DNA of 64,000 nt from Lindgomyces ingoldianus (GCF_010093535.1 NW_022985199.1:62001-126000), one strand, 5' to 3'. Numbered from the stretch's first letter, positions 33,096 to 44,453 are shown. Notes: generated from the letters alone by a model not told the origin. A program made the numbers and translations.

Positions 33096-34480
33096 TGGTT
33101 CAAGGGGACAACAATTTGACTGAGGAATGGCATTGAGGCACCCGCAGGAGAAGCTTTTAAGACTGGAAAGGAAACGAATTCGGAAAGCCGAAAGACCATC
33201 TCCTTTTCCATGGCTCCGACCATTGGTTCTCAAAAAGTGTTATATGTTGAGATATGGGCAGCCACAGCTGAGTGAGGCTGAAGGTCGGGGTTGTCACAGC
33301 GATCGAGATCGATCCTAGACTCGAGAAGATTCCCCATGAAGCACTTTCAATGAAGCAATTCCTTTATGCGAAGTGGAAACTTCTGGATCCGTATTGGCTC
33401 CTGAGGTATCTCAGGCCTAAAGCGTCTTTAGCGTCAACGAGCATACACAGGACTATTCGACACGAGCCCAATTCACGTGGAGGCTTCCCCGCCTTACCAT
33501 TAACTAGTGCCTCTAGTGTAAGTTTGCGAGAGAAGATGACGGCGTACATCACTCTGCCTCCCTTTGATCACGACACAATTGCCCAACAATCAGTGCAGCC
33601 TTGAGAAGCTAGAACATTGAAAGTTGAGAAGGTCAATACAACTATTGAGTTGAAGTCGAAATAAAGTTCTGTGAACCGTGGCATTGCAAAATGGTATTGG
33701 TCAGCTGTGGTGGGTCATGATCTTCGCCTCATTTTACATACAATAAGAAGGGCGTACGACATGAGTGCGTAAGTAAAGCACATGCATCGCACGAGCAGAA
33801 GCTCAGGCGACGCAAGGCTGGAAACGCAGAGTAGGTACCTCGGGAAGACGCAACGCAAATGTTAACCACGTGTTAGTCATAGTCCTTGATTGAAGAGGTT
33901 GGAAAGCTGAATTTTTTCTGACGCAACCAATATCCGAGACCCGTTGAATGCAAAAAGCAGGGGTTAGCAGCCAACCAGACGCAAGCTCGTGAGACATGCT
34001 TCCAAAGCCGCCAATCTGCTTCATTGGAGATGTGAATAGATGTACGAGGCAGTGTTGCCCTTTGTCATAATCTTTCTTTCGCTAGGCATTAACAAGGAAA
34101 GAGAGATATGACACATAACACATGCCCAGTTGCAATTTGAAATAGAAGATAGCCAACCCAAGGAACTCGCTGAACGCTCCAATGCCGTCGCTATGCTTGC
34201 CGCCGAAATGAAGTTAAAAGAGAGTCATGAACTGTGGCATGCGTCTCGTCGTGAAGAGATGAAGTATCGGAACTGAACCAACATGAAAAGGAATACGGAG
34301 GCTGAAATAAATTCATGTAAATCATTCATCATGTCGTTGCTATCGTGATGCAGGTCGTAATATTTGTGGTATCGCTGAGCCTGAGCTCGTCAAGTCTTTT
34401 GCTTCGTTAAGGTATCATTTTCAGCCTTTTCCTTGGAAAAAATATGATAATGGATGACGCCAGTGCAGGTAAATAAACGT
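33096..34480. other. Gene-free region, except a possible 5' exon near its start
   Basis: The first 140 bp may encode the missing N-terminus of the neighbouring four-cysteine-repeat protein. The rest shows no protein-like frame on either strand. Confidence 0.4.
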
Positions 34481-35251
34481 CTAACAACGGTAGCCTGCCT
34501 CTCGGAGACAGTAGGTGCACCTCTCGTAAGCCCGAACGGTGTCGCGGCCGCAATAGCAGTTTGAGGTAGATTGGGGGGAGGACTTGCTAGACCTTCGAGC
34601 TTTCGGTTCAGAATCAAGACCACAGTCGCTGTTCCTGGGGCTAGTTCCGCCGCTAGTACTGCTAGCACTATCGTAGTCATTAGACGAGCAAGTGTTTCTC
34701 CGGCCTGTACCAATCGCTACCGGAAGCCCCTGAATAACGCCTCCCTGGCCAGGACGCTGACCAGGATACATCCCATCGTTGACGGAGAAGTTGCGGCAGA
34801 TCATGTAGGCCCGAGTAGCAGCTGCGTTCTTCGCCAATTCGTCCGACTCGTACTCCACATCCGTACTGTATTCCCGGTTGTTGACCCGCACAGTACATCC
34901 ATATCCGTGACGAGTGCGGTACGTCTGAAAGAGTGGGTCAGGCCAGTGGCGGCGGTTGCAAAGACCTATGATCACGGTTAGCGAGAGAGTAATGGAATGT
35001 GTGAGACGAAGGATCTTTAGTGCCTAACGAAACCCCAGACGGAGCCTCACAGTTCCAACATAACGTTTATCGGTGTGCTTGACCGGCAGGACAATAACTC
35101 CTGGGCAATTCTAGGATACTCTAACGCAGATTGATGCAAGTCCCAACCGTCCTTGTGCAGGCATCTCGGGCTTCCAAGCTGGTGGTACTAGGGACTCGAG
35201 TTCAATGAGATGATATTAGGCCATACCTGTGAGATACATGATGTAGAACAT
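34481..35251 (-). CDS. Small dsRBD-like protein with C-terminal cysteine cluster
   Basis: Exons 35251-35227 and 34965-34481 join (phase 1, 261-nt intron) to 169 aa beginning MFYIMYLTGLCNRRHWPDPL. Residues about 14-70 fit a double-stranded-RNA-binding-like alpha-beta-beta-beta-alpha fold: DPLFQTYRTRHGYGCTVRVN, REYSTDVEYESDELAKNAAA and RAYMICRNFSV. Basic residues expected for RNA contact are modest, so binding is unproven. The middle is Gly/Ser-rich and disordered. The last 27 residues contain C-x-C-x10-C-x2-C-x7-C (CYCGRD to GYRC), which could bind zinc. Exon 1 is short, but the junction restores a good helix (LTGLCNRRHW) and the donor CACAG|GTATGG is acceptable. Confidence 0.72.
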
Positions 35252-38200
35252 GGTGGTGGGTCGGTCGACGTGTAAGAATTAGTTCAATTGGTGCAAATAC
35301 GGGTGGCTCGATGCAAATTCGTAGATCTTGGGCAGAAGGAACCCGAAGCAAACTTTTGCTGAACTGGCAGACGATCGTTGGATGGTGAGGATATCAAGCC
35401 CAGAGTGGAATTCGTGGCTCCTGTTGTACGACGACGGATGCGTTTTGGGGCTTGACAACTACCAATGTGAGAAGTGACAGCTGTCTTGGTGGTGAATAAT
35501 GGCTATCGAAGAATGAACAACAGCAAGGGAGAGTGAGTGGCCTGCAGAAAATGAAATGGGGATGGGGGGCACATATGCCTCCGGTGTGGGATAGACTGTA
35601 ATTTATTGCAGCAGCCGAGTGCAGCAGGCATCTCAGGATATGCAACCGCGTCAAGTTCGCCCACCATTAGGGTCCGGGGGCAATTGGACGTCTGAAATGA
35701 ATAATCTGCAGGCTCTGTTGCGGCTCTGTGGGAGAGACCCATATTGATGTGTTGGCGTGCGTTTTCGCCAGTGAAAATTGGGGTTCCAGAATTTTAGCTA
35801 GCATACACCTCAAACTCCAAGAGGAAGAGCTTCACCGGTCTTCGCCAGAGCGCACATCATTTGATTTCGCCACCAATCTGCAGCGGTAGCGTGATGGGCG
35901 GCTGGTGATCGGGATTATTACCCTGTGGCCCGTTCATCAAAGGAGTATTTTGACGTTTAGATCTGCATGTCGACGCGCCTGATATGGAAGCATAATTGAC
36001 CATGTACCAGTGCTCCGTCCTCGGCAGCGCATAACAGGCAGGAAGCATTGATTCGAAGCAGCGCTTCTCGTACTCATCGAAGGTCTGGCGGGCCGCTAAT
36101 GCACTGTTGCAAGTGGGAGAGAGAGAGATGCAAAAGCACCGCAACGTCAGATGCTGCAAGCCCCGTCGAGTGTTCCGTGACCCCGAATTCCATTACACGG
36201 CCTTGGCAAGAGACATCAAGTTGGCCGTGTTTGGACATAAGGATGGCACGTCGTGAACAGGATCTGAGACCAAGCAGGTGCCGGCGCTGGCCGGACAGGG
36301 AAAACTGGGACTGTGGGCAGCTGACGAGCCTGCTATGAGCTATTGTCGGCGATTGAGAGCGCGGGAGTCGCGCCTGAAGGAGTGGATTACTGGAGGGGAA
36401 GTTGACACGCTATCGTGACCGAGGACAGGTGCAGAGAATGGTGGCTTGAGAGTGCTAGAGCGTCACACCAGGAATAGCAGGCCGCTTCCTGGCAGCAGGG
36501 TCCGCGAGGGCAAAAGGCGATGATTGATTGCTTGAGTCGAGCATGAAGGAGAGGCAACGGGGTTGGTGTTACCAAAGAAATGTCGTTGCACCCCGGACGA
36601 CCGTGCTCATGCATGCGTGGTGAGTTGGCAGACGCTTGATACTTTGGAGGACGAACTATCTGCGCCAAATACCCAAAACGGAGACAACCAACGGCTGTTT
36701 GCTGTAAGGCATGCTTGCGAGCATGAGTCGCCGTTGCAAAGCACGTCGCAAAGTTTCTTTGAGCATCAATCGAGCAGCACACCAAAGAGGAGACATTCAA
36801 GGGATGCTTGGCGAACGGGTTACCAGGGCTGGGAAGGGCTGTTCCTGAGACATGTATTTGGGAACGGCATTGAGTGCACGTGAGGGCGATCCCAGAGACA
36901 GCAACACGATCGCGAACGGCTCACACAAATTATCCGAACTGGCTTCCCGGCTTGGGTAAGCAATATCTGGCCATATTGCAGGAAGTAAGTTTAGCACAGA
37001 GAGAGGGGAAAGAAGGGGCTGAAGCATGTCTGCCATGGCGTCGACAAAGCCATCGTGAGCCGGACGGCTGCAGAAGGGCCTCGATAGATCGGACGAGTGA
37101 CAAGGCGGTTGCTCGACGACGACCCTGCCGAGAGGAGGGCGACGTACGAAGCGTGAGGGGGTTCAGAGCAAGCGACAGCAGAGACAGCAGATAGTGGAGC
37201 GCGGCCCAGCACTGGCGATGGCGATTCGCCCGAGACGCCCAGTGAGGAGAGAGGTACATGAGGGACCAAGGTCCACGCACGAGCGGTCTACTTTTGGCTC
37301 CTTTGGCGTCGGTCCAAAGTTCTTGGAGGAGAAAGGCCGGGACACGCAGGGCGGGGCAGTCCTGTGAATTGCAACAGAGAAACCGTGCGGACAAGCGATG
37401 CAGGAAAGACTCCGCTGGGTTAAAAGAAGGGGCAATGGACGGCAGGCGAATCAATCAAGGGATGTAAGCAGCACACGAGATTGGCAGCGAGCCGAAGAGC
37501 GAAGCATTGCGGTGGTGCGGGCGGGTAGGAGATCTGGGGATGGCATGGGTTGGGATGGGGATGCGAGACACCAGCCACGTCCGGCTGCTTCATCTGAGGC
37601 CATGGTACATGGGAAGAAAGGCGGTGAGGAAACGGCCAGGTCAACAGGCTGATATCTAGGTCTCTAAGATATTGGAGTGATATTCGAGCCAGCGAAATAA
37701 CACAGTGCAGCCGTCTCCGCAACACTCGGATCTCCCATGGAACAAGGAGGACGATGCCGTCGACGACGTGATGTTGTGAGAAGTGTCTTCGAATCGGCCT
37801 GCTTCCAGCCACGACCCACCGGTTCATCTGTCTCTGAGAGGCTGCTCTCCAACCACGAGCTTCCTTGACCACCTTTTCAGCCTTGTGAGACCTCAGTGCA
37901 CAACACGGGACATCCGGCCCCAACTCTGCCGGGCGGCCTGCTGCAGCGGGGTCCTTCGTGCCTGTGCGACACCACCAACGCAACGTCCCGCAGGACCTCC
38001 GACTTGTGTCGTGATATCCCAGGATCCAGTCATCCAGTCACCCAGTCATCCTGAGGGATTTATGAAAAGGCTCGATGCCAAATCTGTGCTCCTGCTTGAC
38101 GTCGGGAGGTTGAACAGCCTCGAGTCCCAAGCCACCACCTCCGGCATCGGACACCGAATGGTGCAAGAGATATTGACGTCAACAACACCATAGCAGAAGC

Positions 38201-38553
38201 ATATATAGAAATGCATAGCTTCCATTTTGTTCCACCACGGATTCTCCGAGAAGCTTCATCAATTTTAGGGGAACCGAAGCTGATTCTGCGAGATCTTAGA
38301 GCGAACCCCAGCACCAGGCTCTCCTCACTCACCTCCGAAGCTGCTCTCCACAAATATGTAACCCGGATGGAGCGCTGATTACCTTCATCTCCTCCAGAGT
38401 ATATCACACCGATTAGCCGTGTCTTGACGTCTGGAAAGATCGCATCCTTCGTGTTTCTTGCATTTGTGCAGACCAAGCCTTAACGTTCTTCGCGATCCTC
38501 TAAATCCTGCGCTCTGCAAGCCACAATTTATCGGGCCTGCGACCACAACAAAT
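35252..38553. other. 3.3-kb divergent intergenic region
   Basis: It separates the dsRBD-like gene (-) from the Dabb gene (+). Several frames of 100-190 codons exist around 36.0-38.2 kb on both strands, but they are rich in Arg, Cys, His and Pro, overlap one another and carry no motif, as expected of chance frames. A perfect TGACGTCA palindrome lies at 38174-38181. Otherwise nothing can be assigned. Confidence 0.45.
38174..38181. promoter_or_regulatory. Perfect CRE-like palindrome TGACGTCA
   Basis: The eight-base palindrome is the consensus for Atf/CREB-type bZIP factors. It lies 373 bp upstream of the ATG of the stress-type Dabb gene. A single such site can arise by chance, so the call rests on position only. 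Confidence 0.3.
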
Positions 38554-39165
38554 ATGCCAAAAATCCTCCGCCTGACCCTTTTCAAGATCCCTGAACCTGC
38601 CCACATCGAAGAGGCCGTTAAACAATACTCGACTTTAACTAAAGACGCCGTCAAGGTAAGTTTCGACCCACTCGCTGAGATTCGCTGGGAGAAGTCCAAA
38701 AGTAGTCGACGGTACATGATCCCAATATCACAATGGAACCTGCATCTGCTGCAGGTCAAGAAGTTTCGTCACAACGTAGCCGACACGTCAAAAGCCCCAA
38801 TTTCATGCATTGGCAACGTGACTTGCCTAGACTTCTTTGGAATCGGATATCACGCCAGCTAGCTAGAACCCACCTTCGTTTTGACTCTCTAATTCATCTT
38901 CACCTCCTGCCATTCTGTACCCAGGCGGTTAAGAACTGACCCTGAGCAGGATGGAAATCCATACATTTCAGTCGCCCAAGCAACGCCAACCCTCGATGAA
39001 CCCCGAAACCAGGGCTTTACCCTCGTAGCTCGCACGGTCTTTGACTCAAAAGAAGATATGGAGTACTATGATACTGCGTGTGCTGCGCATGGAGAGATCA
39101 AGGCGTTACTGAAGGGCAAGGTGGCTGCTCCACCTTGCACGCTGTTAATGGACATGAAGGAGTAA
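38554..39165 (+). CDS. Stress-responsive A/B-barrel (Dabb) domain protein, 105 aa
   Basis: Exon 1, 38554-38655, starts MPKILRLTLFKIPEPAHIEE and ends KDAVK at a GTAAGT donor. Exon 2, 38950-39165, continues DGNPYISVAQATPTLDEPRN, then QGFTLVARTVFDSKEDMEYY and DTACAAHGEIKALLKGKV. Together they make one compact dimeric alpha/beta-barrel domain of the usual length. In other organisms these small proteins are stress-induced or act as cyclases and dehydratases; no catalytic role can be assigned here. The 294-nt intron is long for this window, but the joined domain is complete, so an extra exon is not needed. It converges on the farnesyltransferase gene with 234 bp between the stops. Confidence 0.8.
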
Positions 39166-39399
39166 ATACGTGTGGATTGAAGTTTGAGGGGTGGGTAGGT
39201 ACACTCATCAGCAGGATGCAAAAGCAAGACATAGGACAGCAATCAATACAAGTAGTAGAAAACTAATGAACCCCACTCTATCTTACCATGCTATGCCTAG
39301 GCAAAAATGATATGTGTGCTCCTCCCCCAAAAAATTAATGCTCCCGTGTCCACGATCCCTATCTTTGGCGTCTAGTTCTTCTATCCACGATCGGCATTC

Positions 39400-41002
39400 C
39401 TAGAGACACTCCTTACGCTCAAAATATAATCTACAATCCTCAGCCTTTCCCCACGGAACCACAAAGACAGGGTGGACCCTATCTACCACATCATCATTGT
39501 CCCACACCTTATCCCCATCGTATAACCCATCCTCTTTCCAATGAAATGGGGCCACCAGATCTCCATTCCCTACACCTCTCTGCCTGCCTTCGTCAAATAT
39601 ATAGATCCGTTGCACAGCGCTTAACCCGGCAAGATTGTAGCAAGTATGATATGCATCAGGCCTTTTCCCGGGCTTATCAAGCAAGCCGCCTTTCTTGAAC
39701 TGCGCAGCTGAGAGGATGTAACGCCCCAAAGCATTGCGATTCCAAAGTCCTTTCTTCCCGGCCGCAGCTTCGACAAGGGCCCAGCAGGAGCCGACCCAGT
39801 GGCTATAGCATCCATCCACAAGCTTATTGGTACGGCCGTTATACCCACCTTCTGGCGAGCACTGCCGTGAGGAAAGCCAGTGGATCAACAAGGGCATGTC
39901 GAGATACTTGTTCAGAGTTTCTTGCGGTGGACCCATGACTGACAAACAACCCAATCCGCAGAAAGCATACGCGCCATGTGCTTCATTCCCTGGAGCAGCA
40001 GATATACCTCCCTCGAAGGTTTGGCATCGTGAAACCCAGTCCCCCAGATTATCCATGAAAGAGCTCAGGCCATGGGCACGTGCTGGGGAGTCTGGAGGGA
40101 GGTCTAGGGGGAGATTGAGTAGAGACAGTATAACTACTGCGCAAAAAGCTCCGCGAATATCTTCCTCACCACCTGGGGACATGGTGAAACCGCCATCCAA
40201 TTGCTTCATTTGGCCAAGATATTGCCACATAGATTTGCGGTTGATGGAGTCGTAGGCTTCAGTCCCACCGACTATGACCAGGGACAAAACCGCGGCGTAG
40301 GTGGCCGCAAGGTGTGGCAACTGGCCATGGCCACCACCGTAGCCGCCCATAGGGTGTTGTGCTGCGGAGAAATTGTCCGCTACCCTAATGGCATGTCAGA
40401 TCAAAACGTGAGAAGAACTTAGAGTCCGAGATTGATTAGGAAATGTAGGTATAGACAACGCCGAAGGCAATAGAAAAAAGGAAAAGAAAAGTTGGCCGTT
40501 TGAAATGATATGCCTACCGTTCCTGATATTGGGAGACATCCTCTCCCAGAGCAGTTAGGCCTTGTAAAGTCCAGTATAGAAGCCAAGGTCGAGCAGCGTC
40601 CATGGCCGCAAACTGTGGTGGGTAATAACCCAAGGCACGTTCCAGAAAAGCAACATGCTTCTTGCGCTGAAGTTTTGGAATGCCTTGAGAATTGAGGTCG
40701 AAGTCATTAGGGTTGCCCTCCAAGAACGGGAGGATGGCTTCGAGCGTTTCGTCCTGAACCTGGGAGGTTCCGGTCTCTAGCATATCTCGCAGGGGCGGGG
40801 TAATGCGGCTGAGATATTCAGCGTTATCCAACATGGCTGTCCCGTTGAGCTCTTCCTCAAAGTCCGAATCTGAAATTTGTTCAACCCGGTTTCCCGGTGA
40901 CGTGATTTCCCCAGATCTTGAGGACGGAGCCTGTGAAGAGGCCATGCTGCTCTTAAAATACACTTTTCGGCGCTTGCTTCTCAACGGCACGCGAATGGGC
41001 AT
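39400..41002 (-). CDS. ram1: Protein farnesyltransferase beta subunit
   Basis: Exons 41002-40518 and 40384-39400 join (phase 2, 133-nt intron) to 489 aa. With the alpha subunit it attaches farnesyl to the cysteine of CaaX proteins such as Ras and mating factors. Prenyltransferase beta repeats are evident: DAARPWLLYWTLQGLTALGE, HPMGGYGGGHGQLPHLAATY, LDGGFTMSPGGEEDIRGAFC, FEGGISAAPGNEAHGAYAFC and SPEGGYNGRTNKLVDGCYSH. The zinc ligands are the Asp and Cys of VDGCYSHWVG and the His of DAYHTCYNLAGLS. The first 60 residues are a non-conserved, serine-rich extension; a second Met 19 codons in (40945) begins MASSQAPSSRSGE and could be the true start. Confidence 0.93.
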
Positions 41003-41309
41003 CTGAAGGCGGAGGTTAGAACAAAGGCTCGGTGACTTGCTGTGCAGCAGAAATCGCTACTATTGTTCTTGTGTGGTCGGCGGCCGGAAAAGGGAAAATC
41101 ATGGTCGTCCGGCAAATCGCGGCGCTCCCAGAATCATTGCCAGACCCTTCTAGAGGAGCTCAAGGAGATTCTTTGTGAGCACCACGAAAGAAGCGGAAGT
41201 ATGAAGTCGGTGGCCCCGATGCGACCTAGCTCGGTCTTGGCCGCCGAGGTTTCCATTCATCTCAACTTGAGTGTCTATCTACGCCTATGTCAAGCTTCCA
41301 GTAATATGC
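41003..41309. other. Short intergenic region between two minus-strand genes
   Basis: About 300 bp that must hold the promoter of the farnesyltransferase gene and the 3' end of the cupin gene. No other feature is seen. Confidence 0.4.
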
Positions 41310-41858
41310 TCAGTGTGATGGCCGTACGCCTGCCATGCCCGCCAGATCCTCCCCAAATGCCTCTCCCGCGATCGTCAACGGCTTGCTCGGCTGCAGCACA
41401 AACAGCATCCTCGTCCACTCCGTCTTGCTTGGGTTGATCCACTGGTGGATGGTCCCTCGCTGAATCGCAACATCGCCTCTCTTCATGAGCCTCTTCTCCC
41501 CACTGTCCAACAGCAGCTCGACCTCGCCCTCGAGGACTGCTCCATAATCCAGGCTAACAGTACGGTGCATGGTGCAGGCTGTGCTCGGAGGGATGTCTAC
41601 ATGCCGGAGAACAGTCCCTCCCGACACAACTAACCCGGGTGCGTCCTTTAAGAAGCTCCCATACACATCCAGGTCCTCGTCGTTGTCCATGTTCACAGGA
41701 AACCCTTTGGTCGTGTAGCTGAGAGCGAACGCGATTCCATCGTCATTTGCCTTCATCTTGCTTTCCTCGTCGAATTTGTCGCTAAAAACGGCCTTGCCTT
41801 CGGCATTGTGGGTTGTGATATACCGATAGATTTTCGGAAGTGCGCCGACGTGTGCCAT
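41310..41858 (-). CDS. Single-domain cupin protein, 182 aa
   Basis: A single exon starts MAHVGALPKIYRYITTHNAE. The double-stranded beta-helix motifs are present: motif 1 as MHRTVSLDYGAVLEGEVELLL (about residues 97-117) and motif 2 as GDVAIQRGTIHQWIN (about 127-141). The metal-ligand pattern is partly present: His and Glu in motif 1 and His in motif 2 are visible, though the usual first His-x-His pair is reduced to one His. Small fungal cupins of this kind occur with secondary-metabolite or catabolic genes, and their activity is mostly unknown. It shares a 703-bp divergent promoter region with the MFS carrier at 42562. Confidence 0.8.
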   Translation of the reverse strand: MAHVGALPKIYRYITTHNAEGKAVFSDKFDEESKMKANDDGIAFALSYTTKGFPVNMDNDEDLDVYGSFLKDAPGLVVSGGTVLRHVDIPPSTACTMHRTVSLDYGAVLEGEVELLLDSGEKRLMKRGDVAIQRGTIHQWINPSKTEWTRMLFVLQPSKPLTIAGEAFGEDLAGMAGVRPSH

Positions 41859-42561
41859 GATGGGGGAACGCTCGTCTTGTCCAAGGTATTGGATTGAGTG
41901 TTCTTTTGGTGTATGGAAGGCCCACGCTGGGATGTGTGTCTTGAGGGAAGGCAGCTCCGTGCAGTCTGGAAGGAAGCCGTAAATCAGAGCATAACAGCGC
42001 CTAGATCATTGCTCTCTACTTTATAATTGCCCTCACCAACATTCTCGGAGTTTCACAAGAACCTGGGGATCTCACTGATGCATGGGAGCCGAAGTCCGAC
42101 GCGGGGAATTCGCCTTCTTCTCCGCTCCGGGATGATCGTATCTGCTGCGTATTTGCATTATTGGACTTCGCACCATTCCCGATGGAATTGAACTATAAGA
42201 CCTCAGTCCAGTGTATAGGTAGGAGAGTGTGGAATTCCTTGAGGTCTTGGAGACTTTAAGCTCGCTCCTTTCCGTCCAGGAGCTAGATGTGCATCATGAT
42301 TGCCGAGTCGAGCAAGCGGAAGCGAAGTCGGTAACAAATGCCGCAACTTCCCTCTGATGAAGTTTAACGATGTCTTCTGGATGATGAGTCAATGTTCTGT
42401 GATCTCCATTAAGTCTCAAATATCCCGCTGTAGGCCTGCTCTTCACAGGAAGTCTCAGATCAGCCATTCTTGATATATCTCACACCCGAGCTTGACCACG
42501 GGTTCCTACAGCCAAACATCAAAGGCATTGGACAGTCCCTCCAGGGTACCAGAAGTTTATC
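41859..42561. promoter_or_regulatory. Divergent promoter region between cupin and MFS genes
   Basis: Both genes start at the edges of this 703-bp interval and face away from each other, so it must carry both promoters. No coding frame or clear operator is seen. Confidence 0.5.
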
Positions 42562-44125
42562 ATGGCTTCTGCCCCTCTAGACATTGAGCTTAACAGCGTT
42601 GCTATCCCCACTGAAGCACCCGCTTCTAGCGCAGTCATGGAGCCTTCACACGTTGCTATCAACATGGAAATTGAACAAACTCCATTACCGCCAACCGATA
42701 CTGGAAAGGCTGCCTGGCTTGTCCTCGCCGGTTGTTCTTTGATCCAACTTCCCGTTTGGGGTATCACAAACCACGGAGAAAGTTCTTGAATGGTAGACTT
42801 ACACCAAAACAGGTTTCCCTATCTCTTTCGGGGTGTTTCAAGAGTACTACTCGAGTCACCCCGAAGAGCTTGACGGTGACACATCAAACGTTGCTGCTAT
42901 CGGCACTACCGTTACTGTACGCCACCCGCCGCCGGAATTTGTAACATACTAACACGTTTTCAAGGGCATTATGTACCTGTCGTCTCCCTTTACGTTCGCG
43001 ATACTCACGCGATGGCCGCGTTTACGCAGATGGTTCGGCCCCATTGGGCTGGTCATGACGGCTTGTGGATTCCTCATTTCGTCGTTTGCGACCGAAGTGT
43101 GGCAATTGATCGCTACACAGGTGGAGGCTCTCGAACTAGTCACCTGTCCAAGCAATCGCTAATCATACACAGGGTGTTATATGTGCACTAGGCAGTGGCC
43201 TGTTGTTCACCCCAACTACGCTGTATCTAGATGAATGGTTCATTCGGCGTAAAGGTCTTGCGTATGGAGTGATGTGGGCAGGCAAATCGATAACGGGCGT
43301 TGGTCTCCCGTTCGCCATGGAAGCTAGTCTCCATCGATTTGGCCCACGCCCGACACTTCAGGCATGGACTGTGGCCACAGTGCGACCACCCTCTCCGATG
43401 TCATACCCGAAGTGCCATGATTGACATCTGTCTAGGTTCTCCTCTCCGCACCGCTGTTGTACTTCCTTCGCCCCAGAATCCCCCTCTCGCAGTCGGCGGC
43501 GGTGCGACGCATAGACATGAATTTCTTCCGTCTACCGGCTTTTTGGATGCTGCAAATCGGAAATATCCTGCAGAGCCTGGGATACTTCCTACCGTATGCA
43601 TATCTTTCTTCATATGCGGTCCAAGAAATAAGAACGTCCACTACGATTAGTACAATGCTACTGGCTTTGATTAACGTGACGTCAATACCAGGGGGTATCG
43701 TGATTGGGGGTCTGGGGGATCATTTCCGCGTCACAACCGTCATCCTTATATCCAGCATTGGCTCGACGTTAGCAGTGCTCTGTTTCTGGGGCTTCTCCTC
43801 CCATGTGGCGCTATTGGCTATTTTCTCCATCACATACGGCTTCTTTGCTGGAGGATTCAGTTCTACTTGGAGCGGTGTCCTGACCGAACTGAAAGCGCAG
43901 TCTCCGGCTCTGGACACGGGCTTCATTTTTGGGCTGCTTGCTGGTGGAAGGGGGATTGGGAATGTGATTAGTGGGCCGCTAAGTGTGGCTTTATTTACAC
44001 ATGATGGCTGGTTGGGAAGCGGGAAAAATTGGGGGTATAGTAGTGAGTATGGTCCGATTATTCTTTTCACTGGGACCACGGCTTTTCTTGGAGGTTGGGG
44101 ATGGCTCGGGACACTGTGTTATTAA
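42562..44125 (+). CDS. Major facilitator superfamily carrier, monocarboxylate-transporter type
   Basis: Five exons, 42562-42760, 42813-42916, 42965-43120, 43173-43379 and 43436-44125, join in frame to 451 aa. The N-terminal 50 residues are hydrophilic. Twelve helices are compatible with the sequence; LPVWGFPISFGVFQEYY at the first helix-loop border and GVICALGSGLLFTPTTLYLD, RRKGLAYGVMWAGKSITGVG and RLPAFWMLQIGNILQSLGYF match fungal MCT-like carriers. These export or import monocarboxylates or related small acids by proton symport; the substrate here is unknown. Introns are 48-56 nt and each begins GT and ends AG. It converges on the gene ending at 44454. Confidence 0.88.
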
Positions 44126-44453
44126 GATATCTCATTTCTTTCTAAGGGCTACACTGTAAAGGTAGGCAAGTAGCATGAGGGATATCCTTTCGTCGCTGTA
44201 GTGTCTAAATACCGACTGCTGACGCTCATCGGGTAGGAAAGATGAGAATTGAGGAAGTGGATGAGAGCTAGAATGTTTGCAGGCTAGACGTAATTAGCTA
44301 GATATCGTCATGATTCGGCTGAATTGCGATTGCTTTCAAATACGACCAAGAGATGCTGATTACAAGCGATCATATTAGCAGTGGTGCTGGTTCGTCGAAG
44401 ATTTAGAGTTTGACTTTTTCTTCAAGAATATTCCCCTCCGTCAAAACAAAACT
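44126..44453. other. Convergent 3' intergenic region
   Basis: About 330 bp between two stop codons. No gene or obvious repeat; it should hold both polyadenylation regions. Confidence 0.4.

Noticed and set aside
37420..37983. 187-codon minus-strand frame
   Set aside because: Composition is rich in Arg, His, Pro and Cys, it has no motif, and other frames overlap it; typical chance frame in GC-rich DNA.
43676..43685. Second TGACGTCA palindrome
   Set aside because: It is inside the coding sequence of the MFS carrier (Val-Thr-Ser codons), so a regulatory role is unlikely.
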